This document shows positions 21,791 to 32,728 of a DNA stretch of 64,000 nucleotides, piece by piece; the first letter of the stretch is position 1; the number at the start of each line of letters is the position of its first letter. The notes beneath the pieces are model-generated. The model had not been told where the DNA came from. It ran no database searches and worked only from the letters and a program-made list of their open reading frames with translations. The position numbers and the translations under genes were made by a program. Source of the DNA: Lepiota brunneoincarnata (lineage: Eukaryota; Basidiomycota; Agaricomycetes; Agaricales; Agaricaceae). The stretch lies in contig JAEBUN010000012.1 of NCBI GenBank assembly GCA_023014365.1, positions 1,054,001 to 1,118,000 on the forward strand, written 5' to 3'.

Positions 21791-22861
21791 GAATCCCAGG
21801 GGCCCTAGGAAACCCAAGGATAACCATATAAGTAGCATTTACCGTTGGCGAGAAGGACATTGGTCTATTTCGCATTCCATCAGCAGTGATCAACGCTTTG
21901 GGGTCCTTGCCACGTGATACATGTCAGGGTTTCTGGTGTGCACCCTGATGGCGGGAATGTGTTCTCATATATCTCAATTTGTCCTATGTCATACTGTATG
22001 TTTCAATGACCAGAACATCTCCTGTTCTGCAAGTCACACTAGTGTTTCATCAAAATTTTTTGTAATAAGGTAGACGCCGTCCAAACCATTCAAACAACCA
22101 TCACGTGCATCGCGATCGGTGCAATATGCCATTCGGAGAACCGTCTTCAAAACGTCATGTACCCCACCTGAAGAGAGTGCGCGGTTTCCATTCTCCGGTC
22201 TTGCTAACACCCGGCACCCCTGACCGGCACTAGCAGAGATACTACTCGATGACTATTCTCCACTATTGTAGGCAGGGCATGATACGCGCGTGCTGCAGCC
22301 CGCCAAAATGTTTATTATGCATCTTTGTTGTACCAGCTCTACGTACCCGGACAGACTAATGAAATTGGCTGGATAGACATGTACGGTAAAAAGGAATGGA
22401 ATGTTTGACTGTCCGGTGGTTAAGGCCCGTTCGGATCTGGCTCCGGTCCTGGCAATTTCTTGAGATCTTGTCGGGTCTGGAACTCCTGATATCTGTACCC
22501 TCAAACACCCGCCAGAGCACGGATCTGACCATGACCATCTGTTTGGATTTCGCCTATCGTTGTCCCTGAGCACCGCTGGAGCGTCGAGAGAGTGGATGAC
22601 CCCCGGCCAAAATGAGAGAATTTAGGGGTCCCAAACAGGGGCATGCGAGACCCGAGATGCGCGGCCTGAGCACCCCTCCCTGTTCCTTTGGATATATGGA
22701 TCAAGTTGGACGCGGGCTTTGCCCTGTGTTGCTCCTTCGCCGAACACGGTCAGCCCTCATATCAAGCTTGATCGGGAATAGGAAATTGGGGTAAATATTT
22801 CATGCTACGGAGATTTGAATCTCAAAAATTCTGAGCTCCGAGGTTTGTTGGACCTCATCTA
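21791..22861. other. Spacer between the inverted-repeat arms
   Basis: About 1.07 kb of CpG-rich DNA lies between the two arms. It would be a shared upstream region for the two outward-facing zinc-cluster genes. I see no convincing gene in it. Confidence 0.5.
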
Positions 22862-24190
22862 TTGGAGACGGGGGGACGCAGATTCCGTTCTCCATTGAGA
22901 TGTTATGCAACATGTACGGTTCTTGATGCCCCGGCTGATTTAAAAACTGGTGGTATTCCAGCCTAAGCAAGGACATCCTTTCAAGATTCTTCTATATGCC
23001 AGTCCCTCAGATGACCCATACCAACCAAGTATGAAAGAACTATACTTTACCTCGGATTTTGCCCTAAATGCCAGTACAGGAAATTCCAATCGCCGCTATG
23101 TCGGGCAGTAAACCTCTGGAACAATGCAGACGATGTGGTAGTAGGTTCTGCGTGGGATGCTGCTAGTACTTCCACTAATAGCAGTGAATTCCACGTACTT
23201 CCAGCTCGCGAATATGAGTGTGATCGAATGTCCCCATGAAATGAATGCCTTAGGCGTGGTCTGGAAGATACCTGTACTTATAACTACTAAATAGTGTGAG
23301 CGGAGGGGTTATGCGTAGGACGGAGCGAGTGTGATTTGGCCCATCGTCGATGGGGGGCCGAACGAGCGTTGTTTCTGAGGAATTGAGTCATCAGGGAATG
23401 AATATGGGTTGTCCCCTTTCTTTCCTGCAAGTGAATCAATTCGCCGAAACCTGAACTTCAGGCTATTGGTGGTACGGTATATGACACAGACCTAAGAGAA
23501 GGTTCTTCGAGTAGTGGGTACTGAAAATAAGGGGATCCTCGGCGGGGTGGTTTTTTTTATTTGTTTCCTCTCCGGCCTCCGTGATATTGGTTTGGCAAAG
23601 ACTCCCTTGGGTTCCTGAGTCCACCTTGTCCATGGAGCATGGGAACCCTCTCAATTCCTTGGTTAGCATTTAGCGCCGCCTGCGGCCTCACCCATGACTA
23701 CACCAGGAATCTCCAGCTCTTCCAGGGGCACCTGGGTATAGTTTTTTGCCCCCGGACCACGCCCATGCATCTCCTGAAGTAAACCCGAGTGGATCCTCAA
23801 CGTTTTACAGCCATGGTGTCAAACAAAGATGCTAACCTGCCCTGCAACTCGCGCGAAAATGGTGCGACGTATATCGCTCAAACTCACATCTTATCACACG
23901 GCATCGAACTTCGCCTTTTGCCCGAGATGCCTGGTGACACACAACTCTCGCTCCGCTGACTGATTTGGCTATGTGTTCGAGGTGTCAAAGGCAGGCCAGC
24001 ATCATTGACGTTCAACACTCGGTACTCAAGTGCTCAAGGTCGAGCTGCGTGACAAGTACTTGACAACAAAAATTCGCCTCCAGCTACTCAATTACAAGTA
24101 TGAGGGGGGCCGGGAGATACATTCGACTGGATTGTGCTTTCTATTCGGTTTCTACTTGGACCTACCTCTCGGTGTTTCGGCTCTCGACAC
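22862..24190 (-). repeat. Right arm of the 1.3 kb inverted repeat
   Basis: This is the inverted copy of 20440-21790. Its outer end is hard to fix; similarity is still visible at CATTCGACTGGATTGTGC near 24120. Confidence 0.85.
23098..23290 (+). pseudogene. Start of a Zn2Cys6-like regulator gene, right arm
   Basis: ATG at 23098 begins MSGSKPLEQCRRC, followed by a short intron ending CCAG, then REYECDRMSP, a TGA where the fourth cysteine is expected, then NECLRRGLEDTCTYN. Apart from that stop, the spacing C-x2-C-x6-C-x5-?-x2-C-x8-C is the classic fungal binuclear cluster. It is the mirror of the gene start at 21534, and the two diverge strongly in the cluster loops. The stop and the lack of a long downstream frame make it a pseudogene. 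Confidence 0.65.
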
Positions 24191-24394
24191 TTTTATTTCT
24201 CTCGATCTCTATGTAAACGGTAGCTAGCATGCCAGGACATTTACTCACTTTTTATTGTTCCATATTTAGCTTAAATAACATAGCTCAAATCAGCTGCAGT
24301 CTCAGTCCTCGCGCATACGAGTTTCTGAGGCTGTGAGTAGTCTATGTTGCTTTCTCCCTCATGACTGCCTGTAGAACAAACACTCGTATTCTAA
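24191..24394. other. Short gap, nothing recognised
   Basis: The segment between the inverted repeat and segment B copy 3 shows no feature. Confidence 0.4.
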
Positions 24395-24555
24395 CAAGTA
24401 TGTTGTACCATCTAAACAGGACGATGTGACAACGGACGGACATCACACTTAGGAATGTAGCCGCCAATCCAATGCCACGAACACCTATCGATAATACTTG
24501 GCGAAAGAATGAAATAAAACAGTCTATTCAGTAGTGGTGAACTGTCAGCGTCTAG
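24395..24555 (-). repeat. Segment B, copy 3 (partial)
   Basis: This is the inverted copy of 19545-19690, sharing GTGACAACGGACGGACATCA and the part running into the CTATTCAGTAGTGGTGAACT end. Confidence 0.85.
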
Positions 24556-24732
24556 CACTGAAAACACATTTGCACTACCTCCTTGGTCTCCCATCAACAA
24601 TTGCTCCCACCTATGCATCCTCTTTCGAGTCACTCAACCACATCAATCCACAACTCGGAATATCCTCCCTCGCCATTCAAACTCCCAAACCCCTGCCTAG
24701 CATCGCCTCATGTGCATACATTTGTCGCTCCT

Positions 24733-25128
24733 TCAGCTTTCAGCACGTAATGTCAGCAAGGCTATCCCCTCATCTACCTCATTTGACATCACGGAAGCAC
24801 TTGTAAAGGTTGGGGGGAATTGTCGCCTTTTGGTGCGGCTGCGAGTTTCGTCACTTTGCATCTCTTTCACTGCCTTCTTCCTTTGACTTCTTGTGGGTAT
24901 CCCGCCAGCTTGAATTTTGAACCGGAAGCATGCGATCTCTCTGCTGATCAAACCTAAATTGCAAACATCTTTAACAACCTTGGGTATTCTATAGTGCTCG
25001 TGGGATCCATCTTTTTGATCATAGAAGGGAAAGCCGCGCAGTAGGATTCTGCGAAAGGTGAGACCACGGCTTAGCGTAGCATGAACGGAATGTAATGGTA
25101 GTTTATCGTGGGACTCTTGTTGGCACAC
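24733..25128 (-). other. Possible gene, 131 codons, unidentified
   Basis: This minus-strand frame starts with ATG and has no internal stop. Its C-terminal half is Lys/Arg/Ser-rich (PTRSQRKKAVKEMQSDETRS), and the opposite strand shows an unrelated frame over part of it. It lies just upstream of segment C copy 2 and is not present beside copy 1. No family is recognised, so it may be chance. Confidence 0.25.
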
Positions 25129-25138
25129 TGCCTATGTG

Positions 25139-26945
25139 AACAATAATATTGAGACTAAAAGCTACCCAGGCAACATCCAAAGTACAACACTGTCAATTCA
25201 TATTCATTGTCCTAGATCATTTCCTCTCAAATCTAATCACAAAAGATCCCATAACTCTTCCAGGTGGCCACGGAAGTGAAAATACAGGTCCCCGTTGTAT
25301 CGGTATTCAGCCTCTGGATTACACCACCGGCTTGGTTGTCCTGCGGATACAAGCTGACGTGGCAGTTGCCAGCAGCTTTGGTCACTACAATCGAGGCCTG
25401 TGCGGGGGTGAAATTCCCCTTGCAAGGAAGGCCAGGGGAAGGAGAACACGAGATCGTAGTTCCAGTCCCACAAGCTGGACCAGAAAAGGGCAGGATATCG
25501 TTAGGAGTGGAATGAAGGTGCTGAGTAGGAGGACAGTCAACTGCTTACCTGCACCCTGTGGAGCGATGTTGAATGCAACTGGTCTACCCTGGCGCGCAAC
25601 GAGCGCTTTGACCTTGGGCACAGCAAGGGCAGCTCCCTTTGTTCGACAGGAGATTGCACAGAGGACAAAGAAGGTAGCAACGTTGAGAAAGTTCATCTTG
25701 ATTGTGCTATCCTGGGTCAGGCTTGTTCCTACCTTCACCGTGTTTTATACATTTCCTGTGAGAAGTAGTACCAAACAGTATCCCACACTCCAACCCAAGT
25801 CGGCCAGTACAAGGCAATCCGCTTGTTGTTTCATGGGCAGAATATTATTATTAGCATCTGGTGTGCCTTTCAAGTGACAGATGGCATCTCTGGACACATT
25901 GAGTCTCGTTCGGGAATCAGTGTGTAAGAAGCCTGGAGGTTTGAATACCGGCAGCGCCATCAGAGTCTGGGGGTTGAAAATTTCAAGGTGGGTCGCCTGA
26001 TCATGCCACAAGGTCTGTAGCTGGTTTGGCTGGGGGAGGCAATTTCTGGGATCAGATGGTGTGTGTCAGTGCTGCTTTGACAGCCTCAAATAGATTGGCT
26101 TAGCACGGTATAAGATACGGCCGCTTATTGTGACCTGAGGACCTCCTATCTAGCACGATTTTTCAAGAAGCGAAGGACTGTTGCTCGACTCGTAAAACCA
26201 AACGTAGTATGCATTTATATACGTTCGCCCACAACTTGGCTATGCTTATGATCGGGTTCAATAGAATATTTCTGGAGGTCTTGAGACTGGGTAGCAGACA
26301 TTCTAAAGAGTGGAGCATCTGCCACAGGCCCACAGCCAGTAATCATGTCCAGAAGATCAGAAGATGGAAGGTCAATTGCGAAATAACTGGAGCCACCGGT
26401 TACGGATAATGGGTTACAGAATTTTCAGCTTCACTGGGGTCTTCCATCGGATTTCATGTTTACACACATCGCAACCCCAGTCCGTGCACCTAAAATATAC
26501 TGGGCAGAATATTCTCAGCCTCAAATGTCGTTTGCAATACAAGGTAGGTATGTACATGGATCATAATGGGTCAGATAGCGCCGGCGTGTGATTCGGACGC
26601 TTGTTGTGTTGTTTCCCGCATGCAGGATTCTGGGTTGGACTCTTTATCGTATGCTTAGGCCCTTTAGACTCTGGTTCGTTGGGTGGATCACCTCAGTAGT
26701 ATGCTTTATCCTTCTGGTTACTCAGCGTCAGTGTTTCACCGGCTGGTGGGGGAGCGAGAGAGCTTGAGCACTGGAGCCCCAATTTCAACTCATTCGGGTG
26801 TTCACATCTCCCAATTTCTGGGTATACAAGTGGTGCCCATCTAGTATAACCGGTACTGCTGCATAGAGTGTTGGATATCATGGACAGATATTCCCCACTG
26901 GGACGCTAGGCTACTATCTTTATTTTACTCACATTAGATTTAGGC
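25139..26945. repeat. Segment C, copy 2 (carries the intact secreted-protein gene)
   Basis: This is the direct duplicate of 15895-17890. It lacks several hundred bases that copy 1 has between about 17500 and 17820. Confidence 0.88.
25233..25696 (-). CDS. Small secreted protein with six mature cysteines, intact
   Basis: The gene has two exons, 25696-25549 and 25474-25233, with a 74-base GT..AG intron (25548-25475). The joined frame is exactly 129 codons plus TAG. The protein begins with a typical signal peptide (MNFLNVATFFVLCAISC, likely cut after GAALA or later). The mature part has six cysteines, in the contexts ACGTG, ISCSP, LPCKG, GNCHV, GTCIF and a C-terminal FCD. An upstream in-frame ATG at 25738 would place 14 residues ahead of the signal peptide, so 25696 is preferred. 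The size, signal peptide and even cysteine number fit a secreted effector or cell-surface protein, but I recognise no family. A duplicate at 15993-16452 is broken. Confidence 0.72.
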
Positions 26946-28157
26946 TGCCGTCTCAGCACTCATTCGCCATTCTCGTGCCATTTGTTTGGCACTCTTTTTG
27001 TTTAAATTCAGTAGCTAGATGCTTATGGTAACACGTAGACTTCGGCCTTCTCAGTACTCGCCATTAAGCCGAGTGACTGAGACGTATTATTCTTACATAG
27101 AGTACTCTGGAAACACAGAAGTCTGGGGAGAATTTTTTCAAGGAGCATTTTTCTGCGAACCTCCTTACAGATGACATTTATTTGGCGTCGTCCAATGGCG
27201 CCAAACACATCCAAGTTCCCACTGTCCCAGTCACTCGAACCACAATTAAAGCTTGTTACCCTGGCTCTGACTTGCGCCCTCCCTTGAGAAGCACCTCCTG
27301 CGGCCACGGGCAGCCTATCCTGCCCCTTTACCCCAATTGAACACCCATGACATGCTGCACACTGGCCCAGACCATGATCCAGGCTTCAATATAGTGCACT
27401 ACGTTCGTGTGTGCCACACACGAGCTGCGAAGTGCACGGACGGAGAACCTTCCTCCTGTTCTTGCAGTGATATTGTCCCCCATTCCGCTATGCCTGCTTC
27501 CTATGTCTCCGGCTTCGGAGAGGGCCTTACGGAGCATCTGCGCGATTTCGTCCAATAACTTCATTCCCCAACACCGGCCACACATGGTCGGTCCCCAGCG
27601 GCCAATGCTAAATCCAGTTTCCTATCACATGCACTAGGCTCTCGTCCATTCCAGGAGGCAGTGCTTTCGCCTGCCCCGCCTACTTCCCAAACCTGCTCTG
27701 GGCGTTAATATTGCGGACAGTACTCCCCGAGAATCCTTATAGACGCTAGCCGACGAGTTTCAGCATTCAATTGATAGCTCCACCAACCATAACATCTTCC
27801 CACGAGCGCTGAGTCCTGGCCATACCCTCATGCTTGGGGCCGTCGTCAACGAAGGCGTAAATTGATTCTTCTACCTCCAGAGAGTCCTCGTAGGACGCCG
27901 GAGGATGCGAAAGCTCCGTGTAACATCACACACGATCCCCGCTCTTCTTTTCCGTTCACCATTCTCGGCCGTTCAGGTGGCCCTCAATGTTTGTCAGACG
28001 CACTCTAATTGCCCCGGCGGAAATGTATGATACACATCAGCGGTATGTTCAGACCGCCACTCTCTGAAGGAGTATTTAATGACCTAACCCTCAGTGTTTG
28101 ATGAACTCAACAGTTCATATTGTTCTTCCCACTTACAGCCGAACTTTTCCTAACAAA
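26946..28157. other. CpG-rich stretch without a confident gene
   Basis: Two minus-strand frames (27307-27023 and 27585-27328) have coding-like composition and could be exons of one gene read toward the left, but I could not find splice sites that join them, nor any motif. The last 150 bases are the probable promoter of the following gene. Confidence 0.35.
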
Positions 28158-28961
28158 ATGTTGTTCTCCAACTTGATTGCCACGACCGCGCTCTTTGGTG
28201 CTATGCTCGCTCAAGCACAAAACGTATGCCCTATCCCAGAATTGCTGAGTTCATCCTGGTCCTAACCATCACGACAACTACTAGCTTGCCTCAGGCAGAT
28301 ATCGCATCTTCAATGGAGCCCAATCCGCCCGCACCTTTCCACCTACTGGACAGGGGCCATCCCAGACGTTCATCACGATGTCGGACCAGTTCGCCAGTAT
28401 CTGGGAGCATGTACGCACATTGTCGCCCCACTTATTGCTTTGAGATCACTGAAGAAACAACGTTCAACACAGTGGGATGTCAATTCGGATGGAAATGGCG
28501 GGTACACTATTCAGAGCGTTGGGACTGGTGCTAGGGCATACGCGAGCCCCGCTTTGGTGAGTCCTCCTTGACGTACCACTCGGATTTCCCGCAAGTACTC
28601 CTTGCTGATTGGGACGTTGTAGAACGAACAGGTGGTCGCAGCGTCAAACCAGCAGACTTCGTGGTTCATCGAGAATAAAGGGAACAACGGCCAAGATGAT
28701 TTATACATTGTTTGTCTTTCATACTCTCTTCTCCTGTGTCTCTCATTTTCTAACCTGGTACTATCTCGTGTAGGTTAAGATTCCGTTCCAGGATCTGCTC
28801 TGGACAAATACCCCTCGCGCTTCTGGGGATAACACCGTAAGTAATGTTGTGCTATCGCGCCTAGAGGCTGACGTGTATTCTCATAATGTTTCGATTTAAA
28901 GATTGTCCTAAAGGGTTCGGATGGAAGTGCCGTGCAGAGATTCGTTTTCCAAGCTATCTGA
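28158..28961 (+). CDS. Secreted beta-trefoil protein, mycocypin (I66)-like
   Basis: Six exons (28158-28223, 28285-28410, 28473-28556, 28632-28709, 28774-28836, 28902-28961), all in phase 0 with GT..AG introns of 48-75 bases, encode an unbroken 158-residue protein. Residues 1-20 are a signal peptide (MLFSNLIATTALFGAMLAQA). The rest resembles mycocypins, basidiomycete cysteine-protease inhibitors with a beta-trefoil fold: an ASGRYRIFNG start, a WDVN..GNGGYTIQSV strand, a DLYIVKIP strand and a QRFVFQAI end. Known mycocypins are about 150 residues and often lack a signal peptide, so the secretion signal is notable. A ricin-B-like lectin of the same fold is an alternative. Likely roles are defence or protease control outside the cell; activity is inferred only. 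Confidence 0.72.
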
Positions 28962-29344
28962 TGATGATTTTTGTATATCTTCCTAATATACCATAAGGTC
29001 AACTCCTATCCCGCGTAATAGTTGGAACAGAAGTCCTAGAGTATCAGTTTGATACTTGGTCCCTTGCAGACCTTCACTGAGGTATGAATGGCAACTAATA
29101 CCACAGGAAACATGTCAGCAGGGCCCATGAAGTGCACCTTCAAGCGCAAGGGATCTTCTGTGTTTTAGATGTCTAGGCTTTTTTCCAGCACTTGAACTAT
29201 AGGCACAATAGGCACAGCCTTCACAACGCACTAACAGCAATTAAGTGGACTCGTCTGGATGATATATCCGACCCGTGTCGTAAATTGACACAATGGACAC
29301 ACCCTCTCTTCACACATTGCACCATCAGGACTCATACCCCCCCG
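28962..29344. other. Downstream region, no gene seen
   Basis: This holds the 3' region of the secreted beta-trefoil gene and non-coding DNA. Confidence 0.5.
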
Positions 29345-29755
29345 GGAAGATGAAGGTGAAAATGGGTGTGTTCATCTCGGTTCCATTACCTTGAAAACCT
29401 TGTAGGAATTTTTTACTGTTGCGCGAAATTTTGACTCTTAATACCATTGTCCCTCCCAATGTCAACAATTAATGATCGTCTCCACGTAGCTCGGTCAACC
29501 CTTCACTAACAAGTTTCTCCAGAAGCTCTATGCTCGGCATCTGTTCTATTCGTACATAGACTTCTTCGTCTGATGGAAGAACAAGCTGCTAGTCACGCGG
29601 GAATTGATACATTCAACCCCTTATTAGTCCACTCGCCCCCAGGCAAACGAATAAGCCTTGGCATAGACTAAATCGCAAGAGCACCATGCAGAATTAGATA
29701 CAACCATTCCTCCTTTGGGGGGCGTTGGGGACCGCGGTCAAGTCATCAAATATCG
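29345..29755. repeat. Segment D, empty copy
   Basis: This is a direct duplicate of 17895-19050 without the 765-base insertion. At the point matching the insertion it has a single TACATA, so it represents the pre-insertion state. Confidence 0.85.
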
Positions 29756-30480
29756 AGCGATGCGACTGGTGTGTGACTTTGACAATCAGTTCTTTGGGAT
29801 TTCTCATCAACTTGAGTTGGAAGGGCTTAGTGCTCTCTTTAGGGAGGCTTACAGGGGAGATCCCCAATCGGCCAAGATAACCCTCTCAAGATAAGGAGGA
29901 TCATTGAGAGGCGACTAAGTAGCCAGGAAGGGTCAAACCACAGAGGGGGTTGGTTTACCCGTTTCTAAACTTGCGGTGTTTCTAGCTGATGGTATCTGCC
30001 GTGATTTGACGAGTATCATCAAAGATAAATTTGCATCACAGTTTAGATCATGGCCAAATGGCAAGCTAGGGAATAGCATCGTGTTGTGAGGCTGTTCACT
30101 TCACAGCAAACGAACTTACACCCATCCCTATCGAGCCACTCGGGACACACAGTAATGGCGCGTGCCTGCCAGGGCGTTTCGACTAGTTCAAAATTGGACA
30201 CGGAATTAAGGCCGCCTATTCACGAGCGCTTGATCTCTGGGTTATTCGGGGCCACCTGTGCAAATTATAAGAACACGCTACGGGGAGGGTTAGGCATTCT
30301 GTTCGATGGTCTAAGGGAGCAATGGATGTGCCAACCAATGTAAGAAATAGGTGAGCACAGTTGCCTGCGCCGTCCCAGAAATCGGCCATACTGATTAACT
30401 TCAGCGCAAGCACACAGGTGCGGTGATCCAAAGCCGGGGCGGCAGGGATAAGCTATTGAAATCGTTGAAATCTCCAGTTT
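29756..30480. other. Upstream region of the DUF6534 gene
   Basis: The first exon of the next gene should lie here, but I could not choose an ATG with a matching splice site. An 85-codon frame (30086-30343) overlaps and is not convincing. Confidence 0.4.
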
Positions 30481-31848
30481 ATTGGCTTGCTATTCAACTG
30501 GGTCCTACACGGGATCCTGTTGGCCCAAGTGTGTAAGTCCCTTCTGGCTCTATCGCCTTTTAATGAGGGTCTACGACGCTGATCAATGTGTTGGGGGCAG
30601 ATACATTTTATATTGCCTTTCCGAATGATAGGCGGATGCATAAGGTCGTTGTGTACACTGTGCTGTTGCTTGAGCAAGTGCAAACTGTGATTCTGACGTA
30701 CGGAGTATATGATTCCTTTGTCACAAATTTCGGAAACGCATTGATACTTGACCGGGTTCATTTGTCCTGGCTAGCGGTGCCATTTCTTTCTGGCATTGGT
30801 GCGTTACCAGTTTATAATTTTTTTCCTGAGCTCAGACCAACTCAGTTGGACTCATCGCTCATATGTTTTACGTACACCGAATCTATGCGATATCGAGGTC
30901 TAGATCTGTGGGCACCGTTCTAAGCGTGGTGAGTCCGTGGCATTCTCCATGGCTCAACTTTACCCCACCTAATAACGCTGCTGGGATAGATCAGTCTACT
31001 ACAGTTGGGAAGTTCCATAGCGGAAACGGTCCACGACCATGGCTCCCAGTATTACCTTTGGTTGGAGCGAAGCTCGTCGGTCACAATGGCAGTAAGGGCA
31101 ATCCGGCACTCCTCCGCACCATTTCACAATGTTCTACATAGATTCGGTCCTTTTCCGCTGCGGTTTGCGACATTCTGATTGCAGGGTTTATGAGTTATTA
31201 TGTGAGTATAGCGATAGCTCCTGTATAAGCTTAGGACCTCTATCTCAATTGCGAAAGCTCCTGAAGAGCGACACAGGCCTGATCCGTACAAGCGCCTTTA
31301 TCACCAGACTTATCCGCCTCAGTGTCGAAACAGGAATAATAACAGGTCAGTAGCTGGTAAACATCCCAAGCTTACCGTACTATAATGACAGAGTTGCAAA
31401 CCCCACAGCCACAGCGGCGACGCTCAGTGCCGTCCTCTTTATGGCCCTACCCGGAAACGAAGCATTCAACGTTCCAGCGTTTATTCTCACAAAGCTTTAC
31501 TCAAACGCGCTCCTCCGCATATTGAACAGTCGAATCACCATCGCCAATGGGCGAAATGGCACCTTGCCATACACAATGGAGGTTAACACTTTCCCTATCT
31601 CTTACCCTTCCGCAGTCGAACGTACTCGTACTCGGGTTGATGCGTCTTCTACCGTTCTCCCAACGCGGCTAGATCGTGACACGAGAAATTGGGCATTAAT
31701 GACGGCTCATCCGGAGATTCGACCAGTTTCTCCTGGCAGGATAGGTGATGTGAGGGTTCAGCGGGATACTTTCGTTTTTTCGGATGCTGGCTCTACCAAG
31801 ACGCGCAGCGGAGGCCATGATGATTCGGATATCTCAGCGATTGGATGA
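30480..31848 (+). CDS. DUF6534-type multi-pass membrane protein (first exon not resolved)
   Basis: The exons from about 30480-30532 onward join well: 30601-30798, 30846-30928, a piece near 30991, an exon ending FMSYY near 31197, one ending VETGIIT near 31345, and a last exon to the stop at 31848. Encoded landmarks follow the family order: FIGLLFNWVLHGILLAQV, DSFVTNFGN, FYVHRIYAISRSRS, AVCDILIAGFMSYY, then AFILTKLYSNALLRILNSRI, followed by a Ser/Thr/Arg-rich cytoplasmic tail. DUF6534 proteins are seven-pass membrane proteins expanded in Agaricomycetes, with unknown function. The start remains open, so the gene could lack its first exon. The DUF6533 gene follows 0.9 kb downstream on the same strand. 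Confidence 0.75.
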
Positions 31849-32728
31849 TGCGCCAGGCCGAGGCCTTTGTATACGGAGGAATAATTCTCTAGGGTGCACA
31901 CATGTAGCATCCAACACAGTCTATACGTCTGAGAGGATTTTTTTGTAATGGTTTAATGACACAACGACAAAAATGAACTTGGGAACATTCGCTTCCCTGA
32001 TGCTGCCGTGCTATACGCTCTTCAAATTCGAGTACTTCTACCCATATGTCCAGTTGGGCTAGCCCCAACATCTCCATGACTCTAGTGTGACCGTGACCTA
32101 TCTTTTACCACATTGATCGTCGTGGGACGGCACGGCAACCATCTTTGTCTGTACCACTTGCGTTTGTGGCAACAAGTTGGCAGTAGGCATCGTGCTTACT
32201 GAAACGTTTTATGGAAAACTTCCGATCAAAGCTGAGCCATGAATTTCGGGATAGGGAGGAACTTGTTCTAGATTCGCACGGCTGCCGGGCCATCGGACTC
32301 CCAAACAATCGCCTACTATCACCACAGGGTCCACCGCCGCTTCAATTTTCTGGGTTATGCGGCTTGGGCGGAGAAGCAGACGGTAATGGAACTCGCACGT
32401 TCGACATAACGACCCCAAAAATAGAGGGCTACCAAACACTTCACTAGGGATGGTCGATGTTCCTGCAGAAACCAGAGGATCCAGAGGACCACAGTCGCCG
32501 AGGTGGTCCTCAGGGGGCCCTATTCTCTTGCTTTAAGCCGTCTTGGTGATATGGGCACAGCCGTGACACCTTGCAGTTTCAACTGTACTACCCAAAATCG
32601 GATCACAGAGGGTCTGACATATCTCAGTCCGTCATGATAGCCACCGATCCGGGGCGATGCCAAGCCAAAGAAGTATTATATGTATGACCCAGGTATCGCT
32701 CCTTGATCTCCTTACTGTCCTCCTGCTG
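31849..32728. other. Intergenic, no gene seen
   Basis: Short overlapping frames on both strands lack motifs or splice support. The region would hold the DUF6534 3' end and the DUF6533 promoter. Confidence 0.45.
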
